Shown here: in pieces, positions 1 to 9,172 of the stretch | How the letters are laid out: the number at the start of each line of letters is the position of its first letter | How positions within the stretch are numbered: position 1 is the stretch's first letter | Source: Cryomorphaceae bacterium | Lineage (GTDB): Bacteria; Bacteroidota; Bacteroidia; Flavobacteriales; ECT2AJA-044 | Direction of reading: 5' to 3' | Assembly (NCBI GenBank): GCA_017798125.1 | Contig: CP059070.1 | Span: 1,302,001 to 1,366,000 of the forward strand | Length of the DNA: 64,000 nucleotides | Made by a program: the position numbers and the translations under genes | The notes under the pieces: model-generated | What the model saw: the letters and a program-made list of their open reading frames with translations, nothing else | What the model was told of the DNA's origin: nothing | Databases searched by the model: none

Positions 1-892
1 GATAGAAGTCCGGGCCGTAGAGCTCAGAGCCGCCTTGGACTCCGGTGTGGTTAAACATGGGCTGATTGCCGTATTCGAGATCGTAGTAATAGTTGCTTTC
101 TGTCAACGTTCCGTCGTACATCTGTTGCAATGGCACTTGCCAAAATGTAGATTCTACATATCCACTGTTGTTGGATGAGCCATTGAAGAAGGTGTTGAAG
201 GTGATGTACAGATCGTGTGTCGACAAGGAAATGTGCGGGTAATCGCTCCAAGTGTCGTTTTCCAGTGGATTGCCCGGTAAAGAATAGAGAAGCCAGTCAT
301 CCGATGGGTCCGGGCTTGCACTAACCGCAATAATGACTTGGCTGGTTTGATAGGTGAATCCATTGAGCCAAACGGCAATAAAGCGATCGGCGTCTGGGTC
401 ATAGACCACCCTTGGGTCGTACTTCGCGTTTCCGAAACCGAGATCAACACAGAATGAACCCAATGAGCTTTGCCATAAAGTGCTGTCTCCTTCTAAATCG
501 TGACAGCGAATCCGCGAGTTCAACACGGTAATCATGTATCCATTTTTGGATACGGCGCCGGAGTTGTCATTGGGCACGCCGTCCGCAGAGTTGGCGGCCC
601 ACTCCTTGATCAGGATCGGTCGGTCCGCGGTATCGGTCAGCGATTGCCCGGAAGATTTGTGCGTCCCAAAGCGCGCGTTCGCCTTGATCTTGGCCAATTC
701 TTTAGGGCTGACTTGCTTCCCAGGAGTAGGCTTTTCAAGGGTGATGAGTTGGGGCGAATAATCGACCCGTTCGGCCATGGGATTGACGCGAACGACCTTG
801 GTCGGGGCCACTTTAATGCGTTTATGGCTAATCTGGCCGTAGGCCGAAAAAAAGAAACTCAAAGCGACAAACGAGAGAAGAAGTCTTTTCAT
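1..892 (-). CDS. Secreted protein of unknown function, partial (3' end outside window)
   Basis: An open frame runs from an ATG at 892 to the window edge without a stop (297 codons seen), so the C-terminus is missing. It starts with a clear signal peptide (MKRLLLSFVALSFFFSAYGQ), so the product is exported. The mature part is rich in aromatic residues, Asn and Asp, with phrases such as VVYDPDADRFIAVW and DYPHISLSTHDLYI that resemble the repeat blades of BNR or beta-propeller extracellular proteins. No catalytic motif is visible. In this phylum such proteins often end in a type IX secretion sorting tail, but that end is not in the window. It diverges from the barrel protein whose coding begins near 999. 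Reading frame and signal peptide are seen; the function is unknown. Confidence 0.8.
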   Translation of the reverse strand, partial: MKRLLLSFVALSFFFSAYGQISHKRIKVAPTKVVRVNPMAERVDYSPQLITLEKPTPGKQVSPKELAKIKANARFGTHKSSGQSLTDTADRPILIKEWAANSADGVPNDNSGAVSKNGYMITVLNSRIRCHDLEGDSTLWQSSLGSFCVDLGFGNAKYDPRVVYDPDADRFIAVWLNGFTYQTSQVIIAVSASPDPSDDWLLYSLPGNPLENDTWSDYPHISLSTHDLYITFNTFFNGSSNNSGYVESTFWQVPLQQMYDGTLTESNYYYDLEYGNQPMFNHTGVQGGSELYGPDFY

Positions 893-970
893 GAAGTTAA
901 AAATAGGGAAAAGCCAACATTTGACGCGTTTTCCACGTTTTTACCCATGCAACCCGCCGAGGATATTTGT

Positions 971-978
971 TATCTTCG
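971..978 (+). promoter_or_regulatory. Probable -7 promoter element (TATCTTCG)
   Basis: TATCTTCG fits the Bacteroidota -7 element TAnnTTTG with one change. It lies 20 nt before the TTG start at 999 and inside the upstream extension of that frame, which argues against the ATG at 891 as the start. No TTG is seen at the -33 spacing. Confidence 0.5.
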
Positions 979-998
979 GTAGTTCACTGATCAGTACA

Positions 999-3900
999 TT
1001 GCTCAAAAAGTTTTCGACATACCTGGTGCTCCTGGGCGTATTCCTGGGCAGCGGCTTCAGCGCCGCCGGTCAGTTCTATTACGGTATGCAACAAGAATTC
1101 GGTAAAAACCGTGTTCAATACAATGATTTTCTCTGGTCTTATTATCGCTTCGAGCGGTACGATGTATACTACTACAAGGAGGGAAAGGAGCTCGCTCAGT
1201 TCGCCGCTCGTGAGGTCAATGCGCATCTGAAGGAAATAGAGAAATACCTTGATTTTCCAGTCGATGATCGGCTTCAAATTCTGGTGTTCAACAACATGTC
1301 GGACCTCAAACAGAGCAACATCAATCTCAGTACAGAGGAGGACTACAATACGGGTGGGCAAACGACCATTGTAGGAACGCGCATGTTCGTCTACTTCAAT
1401 GGGGACCACAATGACTTTATCCGGCAGATTAGGGCTGGAGTGGCAGAGATCGTGATTCAGAACCTGATTTACGGGGGTAGTCTGAAGGATGCGGTTCGCA
1501 GCAGTACCCTTGTTCACTTGCCGGAATGGTACACGGAAGGCTTGAAGAGCTTCATTGCTCAGCCGTGGAATGTGGAGGTTGACAGTCGCGTTCGCGATGG
1601 AATCTTGAGCAACAAGTACAAGCGATTTAATTCGCTGAGCGGTGATGATGCGCGCTATGCAGGACACAGCTTCTGGAACTATGTGGTGAATACCTACGGG
1701 GAGAAGGTGATTCCGCACATCCTGTTTATGACCATCATCAATCGGAATGTCGATTCTGGATTCTTGTTTGTACTAGGTTCATCATTGACTAGTGTAGCAG
1801 AGGATTGGATGGCCTACTACGAAAAGAGGTATGGCGTGCTGAAGGACTTCAAGCCGCCCGATACGGAAGAGCTAAAGAAGGCCAAAAAAGACCAGGTGTT
1901 ATCGCAGTTCCGATTTAGCCCGACGGGGAGTCATTACGCCTATGTGCGCAATGAGTTGGGCTTGTACAAGGTGTACTTGGTCGATATCCGAAAGGACAAG
2001 AAAAAGAAGATCATCAAAAAGGGGTACAGGATTGCTCAAAACACGGATTACAGTTATCCGCTGTTGACCTGGCATCCGACAGGGAATTTCCTGTCGATGA
2101 TTTACGAAGATAAAGGCTTGACGTTCTTGGGGATCTACGACCTGAGAAAGAAGAAATTTGAATCTCGTCCACTGTATACGTTCAATAAGATCACGGACAT
2201 CTCCTATGCGCAAGATGGGCGGCGATTGCTTTTGTCGGCGATACGAAGAGGACAAACGGATGTGTACATCTACGATGTAGTGTCCAATACCTTTGAGCAG
2301 ATCACCAACGATATTTATGACGACCACCACCCGAGATTTATCCTGGACGATCAGTTTGTGGTGTTTTCTTCAAACCGACTGGGCGATACACTGAACGTTC
2401 CCGACACCTTGTTTGAGTTCTCGCCGACCAATGACCTTTTCTGGTATGATTTGAAAAACGGTGGAGATCAACTGCGACGTTTGACCAACACGCCGCAAGT
2501 CAATGAAGAAGTGCCTTATGAATACCAGCCGGGGTATATAGCGTACTTGAGTGATCGAGGAGGAACACGCAACCGGCATATGGTGCACATTGATAGTGCC
2601 GTGGCCTATGTAGATACCACCACCCACTACCGCTACATTTACGACAATTTCCAGGTCACGAACTTCCCCTACAACATCATCCAGCAGTCCGGAAATGCGG
2701 AATCGAATCGATTGGGATTCATCCATTATGAAAAAGGTCGATTCCGGTTGAATGAGGAGGAGTTCATACCCGCTGAAGAATTAAGAGAAATTACCGCCAC
2801 AGCGCCCTTGGTTGATCCAGCGCCAAGGCGCCGAAAGGAGTACAACTTTGAGGTCGGGGTGATTCAAGAGGTTCGCGAAGTTGATGTGGTCCGAGAAATT
2901 GACATCAACAACTACATATTCGGTGAAGAGGTCTACGAGCAATTCAATCAGACTCCCGAAAAGCCGAAGAGCGAATCCTCCGAGGAAAAACAAGTGGCGG
3001 ACAATCGTTCAGACGTTCCCGAAGTTCAATTTCCCAAGGACAATGTGGCCAAAGCGGGCGCAAAGAACCCTCAGTTCAAGATTCCGCAAGCCCGTAATTA
3101 TGTTACCGCCTTCTTTACCGATTTCTTTACGGCCCAGGTGGACAACAGCTTCATCAACGAAACCTACCAGCCTTTTACCGGTGGTCAGCCGCTCTTCTTG
3201 AACCCGAGCTTCAATGGTCTCTTCAAGATTGGTTTGGGTGATTTGATGGAGAACTACAAGATTATTGGTGCCTTCCGACTCTCCGTCGATTTGAACAACA
3301 ATGAATTCTTCTTGGTCTTCAAGGATCTCAAGCATCGATTGGATAAGAGCTTGATATTGCACCGCCGTGGTCAGCGCGCGTTCTTGGACAACAACCTTGT
3401 GGTGAAAACGCAAACACACGAGGTGACCTACAAGGTCAGCTGGCCGTTTAGTGAAGTCTTTGCCGTCACGGGTTCGGGAACTTACCGCTTCGATCAGAAC
3501 GTGCTTTTGGCGACGGATCAGGTCACCTTGGATCAACCTAATTTCCAACGCCAGTGGGTAACTGGGAAAGGAACTTTGGTTTTTGACAACACCATCAACA
3601 AGGGGCTCAACCTCTATGAGGGCTCTCGCTGGAAGATCTTTGGAGAGTACTACCAGAACTTGACTTCTGGAGGGCACACTATAACGGCAGGATTCGACTT
3701 CAGAAAATACACGCCAGTGCATCGAAGCATTATCTGGGCCAATCGATTTGCCGGAGGAAGCAGTTGGGGAAATGAAAAGTTAGCCTACTTCATGGGTGGG
3801 GTAGACAATTGGTTTAGCCCGCGCTACAATTTTGGCCGCAGTATTGACTTTAGTCAGAACTACGTTTTCCAGACCCTGGCCACTCCCATGCGTGGTTTTG

Positions 3901-4280
3901 TCCAGAACATTCGAAACGGTACTTCCTTTGCCGTTTTCAATTCGGAACTACGTATTCCGGTATTCCGTTACTTGTTCAATCGTCCTTTGCGTTCGGACTT
4001 CTTGACGAACTTCCAAGTGGTGGGTTTTGCTGACGTTGGAACCGCTTGGACGGGACTGACCCCATATAGCGAAGAGAATTTCTTGAATACGGAGACCATT
4101 GAACAAGGACCTATCTCAGTGAACTTGAACACGCAAGTGGAGCCCATCGTGGCGGGTTATGGTTTCGGTCTTCGAACCCGTATGCTCGGGTATTTTGTTA
4201 AAGCTGATTGGGGCTGGGGCTGGGAAGACGGCGTCGTACGTGACAGCATCTTTTATATATCTTTAGGACTCGATTTCTAA
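999..4280 (+). CDS. TolB-like beta-propeller protein with inactive MA-peptidase-like region and C-terminal outer-membrane barrel
   Basis: About 1093 residues from a TTG start at 999; the frame stays open up to an ATG at 891. The TTG start is preferred because it gives a direct signal peptide (LKKFSTYLVLLGVFLG, cleavage near residue 24) and has a -7 element just upstream. Residues 30-190 resemble a peptidase MA (gluzincin) domain, including PEWYTEGL (175-182), but the HExxH helix reads AEIVI at 149-153, so zinc catalysis is unlikely. Residues about 300-570 hold WD40/TolB-like blades (for example FRFSPTGSHYAYV, SYAQDGRRLLLSA). The last ~370 residues look like a BamA/surface-antigen beta-barrel ending in an aromatic residue (SLGLDF). 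In Bacteroidota such proteins are often annotated as translocation protein TolB-like. A role in outer-membrane assembly or surface display is inferred. Confidence 0.8.
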   Translation: MLKKFSTYLVLLGVFLGSGFSAAGQFYYGMQQEFGKNRVQYNDFLWSYYRFERYDVYYYKEGKELAQFAAREVNAHLKEIEKYLDFPVDDRLQILVFNNMSDLKQSNINLSTEEDYNTGGQTTIVGTRMFVYFNGDHNDFIRQIRAGVAEIVIQNLIYGGSLKDAVRSSTLVHLPEWYTEGLKSFIAQPWNVEVDSRVRDGILSNKYKRFNSLSGDDARYAGHSFWNYVVNTYGEKVIPHILFMTIINRNVDSGFLFVLGSSLTSVAEDWMAYYEKRYGVLKDFKPPDTEELKKAKKDQVLSQFRFSPTGSHYAYVRNELGLYKVYLVDIRKDKKKKIIKKGYRIAQNTDYSYPLLTWHPTGNFLSMIYEDKGLTFLGIYDLRKKKFESRPLYTFNKITDISYAQDGRRLLLSAIRRGQTDVYIYDVVSNTFEQITNDIYDDHHPRFILDDQFVVFSSNRLGDTLNVPDTLFEFSPTNDLFWYDLKNGGDQLRRLTNTPQVNEEVPYEYQPGYIAYLSDRGGTRNRHMVHIDSAVAYVDTTTHYRYIYDNFQVTNFPYNIIQQSGNAESNRLGFIHYEKGRFRLNEEEFIPAEELREITATAPLVDPAPRRRKEYNFEVGVIQEVREVDVVREIDINNYIFGEEVYEQFNQTPEKPKSESSEEKQVADNRSDVPEVQFPKDNVAKAGAKNPQFKIPQARNYVTAFFTDFFTAQVDNSFINETYQPFTGGQPLFLNPSFNGLFKIGLGDLMENYKIIGAFRLSVDLNNNEFFLVFKDLKHRLDKSLILHRRGQRAFLDNNLVVKTQTHEVTYKVSWPFSEVFAVTGSGTYRFDQNVLLATDQVTLDQPNFQRQWVTGKGTLVFDNTINKGLNLYEGSRWKIFGEYYQNLTSGGHTITAGFDFRKYTPVHRSIIWANRFAGGSSWGNEKLAYFMGGVDNWFSPRYNFGRSIDFSQNYVFQTLATPMRGFVQNIRNGTSFAVFNSELRIPVFRYLFNRPLRSDFLTNFQVVGFADVGTAWTGLTPYSEENFLNTETIEQGPISVNLNTQVEPIVAGYGFGLRTRMLGYFVKADWGWGWEDGVVRDSIFYISLGLDF

Positions 4281-4289
4281 ATCGCGTCC

Positions 4290-4658
4290 ATGAATCTTCA
4301 GACCATTTTAATTCTTATTCTCATCGGACTGGCCGCAGGAGTGGTTAGTGGTTTAGTGGGAGTCGGAGGAGGAATCCTTATGGTCCCTGCCATGGTTTTC
4401 TTTCTGGGATTGTCCCAGCACGCCGCACAAGGGACCAGTTTGGCGGTGATGCTTCCGCCCGTTGGAATTTTGGCCTGCATCAACTACTACAAGGCTGGAG
4501 CCCTCGACTGGAAATTTGCCTTGATCATTGCCATCACCTTTGTGGTGGGGGGCTATTTCGGCAGTAAAATGGCCATTGCGATCGACCAAAGGATGCTCCG
4601 CAAGATTTTTGGCGTCATGATGCTCCTCGCGGCGCTCAAGCTCATTTTCGGGAAATAA
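4290..4658 (+). CDS. Half-size TauE/SafE (DUF81) family membrane permease
   Basis: A 122-residue hydrophobic protein with about four membrane segments. The start GLAAGVVSGLVGVGGGILMVPAMVF is the hallmark glycine-rich first segment of the TauE/SafE sulfite/organosulfonate exporter family, and YFGSKMAIAIDQRMLRKIFGVMMLLAALKLI is the typical end of one repeat. Usual members have two such repeats (about 240-270 residues); this one has a single repeat and would have to act as a dimer. It starts 9 nt after the barrel gene and is probably cotranscribed. The substrate cannot be told. A hairpin repeat follows directly after the stop. Confidence 0.8.
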   Translation: MNLQTILILILIGLAAGVVSGLVGVGGGILMVPAMVFFLGLSQHAAQGTSLAVMLPPVGILACINYYKAGALDWKFALIIAITFVVGGYFGSKMAIAIDQRMLRKIFGVMMLLAALKLIFGK

Positions 4659-4661
4659 TAG

Positions 4662-4678
4662 AATCGGCCCGCAGGGCC
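4662..4678 (-). repeat. 17-nt hairpin repeat, copy 1 (GGCCC/GGGCC stem)
   Basis: Stem GGCCC at 4666-4670 and GGGCC at 4674-4678, loop GCA, with AATC beside the stem in place of CATC. It lies between two converging genes (stops at 4658 and 4701), where it might also act as a terminator stem, but there is no T-run. Confidence 0.7.
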
Positions 4679-4700
4679 AGAATCAGGAATTTAAGGCCGT

Positions 4701-6890
4701 TTAGTTGGCAACTTCGCTCAAGAACTTGATGCGCATTAAGCGTAACTCTTCTTCGGAATACTCGTCATCGAATTCGGCCATAGCTTCGTCAATGGAATCC
4801 GTTTCGGCATCCTCCATGAAGTAGTCAAAGATTTCCTCCTGCTGATCCTCTTCGAGCATGTCCGTCAGATAGTAGTCGATGTTGACCTTGGTGCCGGAGT
4901 ACACAATGCGTTCGATCTCGGTGAGGAGATCATCCATTTGTAGGTTCTTGGCGGCGGCAATATCTTCCAAGGGAAGCTTGCGGTCGGTGGACTGAATGAT
5001 GTATACCTTCAGGCCGCTTTTATTGACCACTGTTTTGACCACCATGTCGTCTGGACGCTCGATGTTGTTGTCCTGAACGTAGCGTTCGATCAGCTCGACA
5101 AAGGGCTTACCGAACTTTCGGGCCTTTCCTTCACCCACACCAAAGATGTTTTTCATCTCTTCGAGATCGATGGGGTATTGGATGGCCATGTCTTCGAGCG
5201 AGGCTTCCTGGAAAACGGCATAGGGGGGTAGGTTTTTGGATGCCGCGACTTTCTTGCGCAGTTCGCGAAGCATCTTCACCAGTTCTTTGTCTGCCCCGCC
5301 GGTATTACCGGTAGAAGCATTGGTTTCATCGGCCTCTGCAGCAATGTCGAAGTAATGGTCTTCGGCCAGCATAAAGGAAGTCGGCTCGTTCAAGAAAGCC
5401 TCTCCAGATGGGGTAATCTTCAAGATGCCATAGGTCTCAATCTCTTTGCGAAGCAGATCGGCCACAATCGCCTGGCGATACACCATCCGCCAGAAGGCCA
5501 TATCCTTGTCTTTTCCGCTTCCGAATTCCGCGTGCCCATCGAGCTTATAGGTTTCGATGGTCGCATTTCGAATGCCCGATAAGAATTTGCTGAGGTCCTC
5601 GATTTTGAAGCGCTCTTTCGTCTCCCGAACTGTTTGAAGGGCTTTGAGTACGAACTCTTTACCTTCAAAATGCTCCTTAGGATAGCGCTGGTTATCGTCC
5701 ATACCTACGCCCTCGCCATTGCGCTCGTCCCAGGTTTCGCCAAAGTAGTGGAGGATAAACTTGCGTCGACTCATACTGGTCTCCGCATAGGCGACCACTT
5801 CCTGCAAGAGTTGATGACCCACTTCTTGTTCAGCGACGGGCTTTCCTTGCATGAATTTTTCGAGCTTCTCAATGTCTTTATAGCTGTAGAAGGAGATGCA
5901 CACACCTTCGCCGCCATCACGGCCAGCTCGCCCCGTTTCTTGGTAATAGCTCTCCAGCGATTTGGGAATATCGTGGTGCAGAACAAAGCGCACATCTGGT
6001 TTGTCAATCCCCATCCCAAAAGCAATGGTAGCCACGATGACGTCCACGTCCTCCATCAAGAAAGCATCCTGATGTTTGGCACGAGTTCCGGCATCCAGCC
6101 CAGCGTGATAAGGCAGGGCTTTAATCCCATTCACCTGAAGCGTCTCGGCCAGCTCTTCTACTTTCTTGCGCGAAAGACAGTAGACGATTCCCGATTTTCC
6201 TGGTTGACTCTTTACATACTTGATGATCTCTTTGATCACGTTGACCTTCGGCCTAATCTCGTAGTATAGGTTGGGTCGATTGAAGGAGTCTTTGAAGACG
6301 TTGGCTGTCTCCATGCCTAGGTTCTTCTGGATGTCCTCTTGGACCTTGGGCGTTGCCGTGGCCGTAAGGGCAATGATGGGTGCGCGTTCGATTCGCGTAA
6401 TAATGCTCCTCAGGTTCCGGTACTCGGGACGAAAATCGTGCCCCCATTCCGAAATACAGTGGGCCTCATCAATAGCGTAGAAAGACACCTTACACTGCTT
6501 GAGGAATTCAATGTTGTCTTCCTTGGTCAAGGATTCTGGAGCCACGTACAAAAGCTTGGTGATGCCGCTTAACAAGTCTTCTTTAACTCGCGTGACCTCC
6601 TTCTTGGTCAAGGAACTGTTCAATACGTGGGCCACGCCTTCTTCCTCACTGAACCCGCGGATGGCATCCACTTGGTTTTTCATCAAGGCGATCAGTGGTG
6701 AAACCACAATGGCCGTTCCCTCGCTCATCAACGCCGGCAGTTGATAGCATAGACTCTTTCCACCGCCGGTTGGCATAATGACAAAGGTGTCTTCACCGTT
6801 CAATACACTTTGAACAATGGCATCCTGTTGGCCTTTGAACTTGTCAAAGCCGAAATACTGCTTTAGTGATTTCTTCAGGGGGGGAGACAT
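4701..6890 (-). CDS. recQ: RecQ-family ATP-dependent DNA helicase lacking the zinc cysteines
   Basis: A 3'-5' helicase of the RecQ family for recombination and replication-fork repair, about 729 residues from ATG 6890 (the frame extends to a GTG at 6944, but ATG with SPPLKKSLKQYFGFDKFKGQQ is the usual N-terminus). Walker A MPTGGGKS is at 39-46, DEAH at 141-144 with the aromatic-rich loop EWGHDFRPEY, and helicase motif VI QETGRAGRDG at 317-326. An HRDC domain lies near 530-600 (NLPPYAVFQEASLEDMA). The RecQ-Ct zinc site is odd: where the family has Cys-Arg-Arg and later CxxCxxC, this protein has SRRKFILHYFGE (374-385) then GEGVGMDDNQ, so all four zinc ligands appear lost. The C-terminus is long and acidic, as in other Bacteroidota RecQ proteins. 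Confidence 0.95.
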   Translation of the reverse strand: MSPPLKKSLKQYFGFDKFKGQQDAIVQSVLNGEDTFVIMPTGGGKSLCYQLPALMSEGTAIVVSPLIALMKNQVDAIRGFSEEEGVAHVLNSSLTKKEVTRVKEDLLSGITKLLYVAPESLTKEDNIEFLKQCKVSFYAIDEAHCISEWGHDFRPEYRNLRSIITRIERAPIIALTATATPKVQEDIQKNLGMETANVFKDSFNRPNLYYEIRPKVNVIKEIIKYVKSQPGKSGIVYCLSRKKVEELAETLQVNGIKALPYHAGLDAGTRAKHQDAFLMEDVDVIVATIAFGMGIDKPDVRFVLHHDIPKSLESYYQETGRAGRDGGEGVCISFYSYKDIEKLEKFMQGKPVAEQEVGHQLLQEVVAYAETSMSRRKFILHYFGETWDERNGEGVGMDDNQRYPKEHFEGKEFVLKALQTVRETKERFKIEDLSKFLSGIRNATIETYKLDGHAEFGSGKDKDMAFWRMVYRQAIVADLLRKEIETYGILKITPSGEAFLNEPTSFMLAEDHYFDIAAEADETNASTGNTGGADKELVKMLRELRKKVAASKNLPPYAVFQEASLEDMAIQYPIDLEEMKNIFGVGEGKARKFGKPFVELIERYVQDNNIERPDDMVVKTVVNKSGLKVYIIQSTDRKLPLEDIAAAKNLQMDDLLTEIERIVYSGTKVNIDYYLTDMLEEDQQEEIFDYFMEDAETDSIDEAMAEFDDEYSEEELRLMRIKFLSEVAN

Positions 6891-6920
6891 AGCGGGCCCG
6901 TCGAGTGTTACGGTTTTAAT

Positions 6921-6928
6921 TACTTTTG
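6921..6928 (+). promoter_or_regulatory. Possible -7 element for kdsD (TACTTTTG)
   Basis: TACTTTTG is an exact TAnnTTTG match on the plus strand, about 85 nt before the kdsD start, inside the 5' extension of the recQ frame. No TTG is seen at the -33 position, so this is a weak call. Confidence 0.35.
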
Positions 6929-6964
6929 TAGCGCTGTGTGTCACTCATTTCGAGGGTACTAACC

Positions 6965-6995
6965 TAAATGTAGTGCATTTTGGCAAGTTCACCAA
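6965..6995 (-). promoter_or_regulatory. Possible recQ promoter (TTG-N20-TACATTTA)
   Basis: On the minus strand TTG (6995-6993), 20 nt, then TACATTTA (6972-6965), one base off TAnnTTTG, about 75 nt before the recQ ATG. Confidence 0.4.
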
Positions 6996-7013
6996 CCTAT
7001 AGCGCACATTCAC

Positions 7014-7979
7014 TTGGAACATTCTGATAAGATCATAGAGTCTGCATTGCGCACCATATCCATTGAGTCTCAAGCCTTGGAAGGCCTTAAAGGACAAATC
7101 GGAGATGAGTTCGCGAATGCCGTCGATACCATTTATCGCTCCAATGGCCGAGTTATTGTCACCGGTATTGGAAAAAGTGCAAATATTGCCAACAAAATCG
7201 TCGCGACGCTCAACTCTACGGGGACGCCAGCTATTTTCATGCACGCGGCCGATGCCCTGCACGGCGACTTGGGTATTGTCCAGAAGGATGATGTCGTCCT
7301 GGCTTTAAGCCACAGTGGGAATACGCCCGAAATCAAAGCCCTCTTGCCCTTGATTAAGAGCATGGGCAATGTGCTCGTGGGCCTCACGGCCCGATCCGAT
7401 AGCTACCTCGGAAAACAGGCCAATTTCGTACTGAATACAGCAGTAGAGGAAGAAGCCTGTCCCAATAATTTGGCGCCTACATCCAGCACCACGGCCCAGC
7501 TCGTCATGGGAGATGCCGTTGCGGTTGCCTTACTCGAGCTTCGCAACTTTAGCTCTGAAGACTTTGCCCGCTATCATCCCGGTGGAAGCTTGGGGAAACG
7601 ACTCTACGTTCGCGTGGCTGATCTGTACACTCAGAACGAGCGTCCATCAGTACAAGCAGATGCGTCGGTTAAAGAAGTGATTGTGGAGATTTCGACCAAG
7701 CGCCTTGGGATTACCGCTGTCTTGGACGGCTCCGAAATGGTTGGAGTGGTTACCGATGGCGATCTGCGTCGCATGATGGAGCGCGAAGATGATGTCCTTC
7801 AGGTGAAGGCACGGGACATCATGACCCCGTCTCCTCAATATGCGGAGCCCCAAACTTTGGCTTCAGAAGCCTTACATCAAATGGAAGACAAGAACATCAC
7901 CCAGCTCGTGGTGGTTGAGGAAGGGGAGTACAAAGGCATTATCCATCTGCACGATATCTTGAAGGAAGGGATTATTTGA
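7014..7979 (+). CDS. kdsD: D-arabinose-5-phosphate isomerase (KdsD/GutQ family)
   Basis: Interconverts ribulose-5-phosphate and arabinose-5-phosphate, the first committed step toward Kdo for the LPS core; cytoplasmic. The 321-residue length is standard. An SIS domain fills residues 35-190 (GIGKSANIANKIVATLNSTG; ALSHSGNTPEIKALLP; CPNNLAPTSSTTAQLVMGDA) and two CBS domains follow (about 205-320, ending THLVVVEE-like ITQLVVVEEGEYKGIIHLHDILKEG). The start is a TTG at 7014; no in-frame ATG gives a better N-terminus. It is divergent from recQ and followed 1 nt later by tatC. Other envelope genes nearby (lptB, gmhA further on) fit the LPS role. Confidence 0.93.
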   Translation: MEHSDKIIESALRTISIESQALEGLKGQIGDEFANAVDTIYRSNGRVIVTGIGKSANIANKIVATLNSTGTPAIFMHAADALHGDLGIVQKDDVVLALSHSGNTPEIKALLPLIKSMGNVLVGLTARSDSYLGKQANFVLNTAVEEEACPNNLAPTSSTTAQLVMGDAVAVALLELRNFSSEDFARYHPGGSLGKRLYVRVADLYTQNERPSVQADASVKEVIVEISTKRLGITAVLDGSEMVGVVTDGDLRRMMEREDDVLQVKARDIMTPSPQYAEPQTLASEALHQMEDKNITQLVVVEEGEYKGIIHLHDILKEGII

Positions 7980-7980
7980 T

Positions 7981-8826
7981 ATGAGCGAACAGCCTCCCAA
8001 ACAAATCACCGACGGCGAAGGCGCCGAAATGGGCTTTTTGGACCACCTCGAGATTCTTCGTTGGCATTTGATTCGCTCCGCAGGAGCCGTTATTCTCTTT
8101 GCTATTGTCGCTTTTGTGGCCAAGAGTATTGTATTCGACGTCATCATTTTCGGACCCAAGAACGCGGACTTCGTTACCTACCGCATGTTTTGCCTATTGT
8201 CGCAAGCCTTGGGACTGGACGATGCGCTCTGCATGACCGAACTTCCTTTCACGCTGCAAAATATTGACATGGCCGGTCAGTTCACCACCCACATTTGGGT
8301 GAGCTTGATTGCCGGATTCATCGTGGCCTTTCCCTACGTCCTTTGGGAGGTATGGCGCTTCATCAAGCCGGGATTGAAGAAATCGGAGAGTCGATACGCG
8401 AGTGGAGTCGTATTCTTCAGCTCCCTGCTCTTCATGGCTGGGGTGAGTTTCGGATACTTCATGATTGCGCCGTTGTCGGTCAATTTCTTGGGGAGTTACA
8501 CGGTCAGCCAACAAGTGGCGAACGAGATTAACCTCGGAAGTTTTATTTCAACCGTCACCACGGTCACCTTGGCTACTGGACTCATTTTCGAGCTCCCAAT
8601 CTTGGTATACTTCTTCACCAAGCTGGGCCTCCTGACCCCGCAAATGATGAAGACCTACCGTCGTCATGCTATTGTGGTGACCGTCGTTCTATCCGCCATT
8701 ATTACTCCGCCGGATATCGCCAGTCAAATCCTGGTCTCTTTACCACTTCTGGTACTTTATGAGATCAGTATTTTCATCTCTGCTCGTGTGATCCGAAATC
8801 AGAAAAAAGCTGAAGCCCATGGCTAA
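7981..8826 (+). CDS. tatC: Sec-independent (twin-arginine) translocase subunit TatC
   Basis: Inner-membrane receptor of the Tat pathway, which exports folded proteins with twin-arginine signal peptides. 281 residues with six predicted membrane segments. The N-terminal MGFLDHLEILRWHLIRS and the first periplasmic/cytoplasmic motif FPYVLWEVWRFIKPGLKKSE are diagnostic of TatC, as is the glutamate in FELPILVYFFTKLGLL and the C-terminal ITPPDIASQILVSLPLLVLYEISI. It follows kdsD by 1 nt and overlaps the next gene by 8 nt. No tatA/tatB is seen in the window. Confidence 0.96.
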   Translation: MSEQPPKQITDGEGAEMGFLDHLEILRWHLIRSAGAVILFAIVAFVAKSIVFDVIIFGPKNADFVTYRMFCLLSQALGLDDALCMTELPFTLQNIDMAGQFTTHIWVSLIAGFIVAFPYVLWEVWRFIKPGLKKSESRYASGVVFFSSLLFMAGVSFGYFMIAPLSVNFLGSYTVSQQVANEINLGSFISTVTTVTLATGLIFELPILVYFFTKLGLLTPQMMKTYRRHAIVVTVVLSAIITPPDIASQILVSLPLLVLYEISIFISARVIRNQKKAEAHG

Positions 8827-9172
8827 CATCGTCGAAGAATTCAACGAAAACCGCAGCCGCTTGAACGACCTCATTTTGGAGGCCGATAACAAAGTCATCA
8901 AGCGCATCTTCAACCTCGACACCAACGCCTTTATGGAAGGTGCTTTGGATGTCCCGACGAAGGAATTAATTGGACTGGTTGCCTCATTGGTGCTTCGCTG
9001 TGACGATTGCGTCAAATACCACCTTGGAAGATGCCACGCAGTCGGCCTGAGCAAAGAGCAAACGTTCGAAGCCTTGGCCATAGGACAACTGATTGGAGGA
9101 ACCATCGTCATCCCACACCTGCGCAGAGCAGCTGAGTATTGGGATGCTCTAGAAAACGAATCCAAAGGGTGA
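8819..9172 (+). CDS. Carboxymuconolactone decarboxylase/AhpD-family protein
   Basis: 117 residues, all helical in style, with the CMD-family core KELIGLVASLVLRCDDCVKYHLGRCHAVGLSKEQTFEALAIGQLIGG. The CxxC (CDDC) and the following histidine match the AhpD-type redox centre, so a peroxidase or thiol-disulfide role is plausible. It overlaps tatC by 8 nt and the next gene's GTG start overlaps its stop, so the three are likely one transcript. The exact substrate is not evident. Confidence 0.85.
   Translation: MANIVEEFNENRSRLNDLILEADNKVIKRIFNLDTNAFMEGALDVPTKELIGLVASLVLRCDDCVKYHLGRCHAVGLSKEQTFEALAIGQLIGGTIVIPHLRRAAEYWDALENESKG

Noticed and set aside
500-982. 160-codon plus-strand frame
   Set aside because: It lies opposite the secreted protein gene that has a clear signal peptide.
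891-998. Upstream start (ATG 891) of the barrel protein
   Set aside because: It would place the promoter element and a non-hydrophobic tail before the signal peptide.
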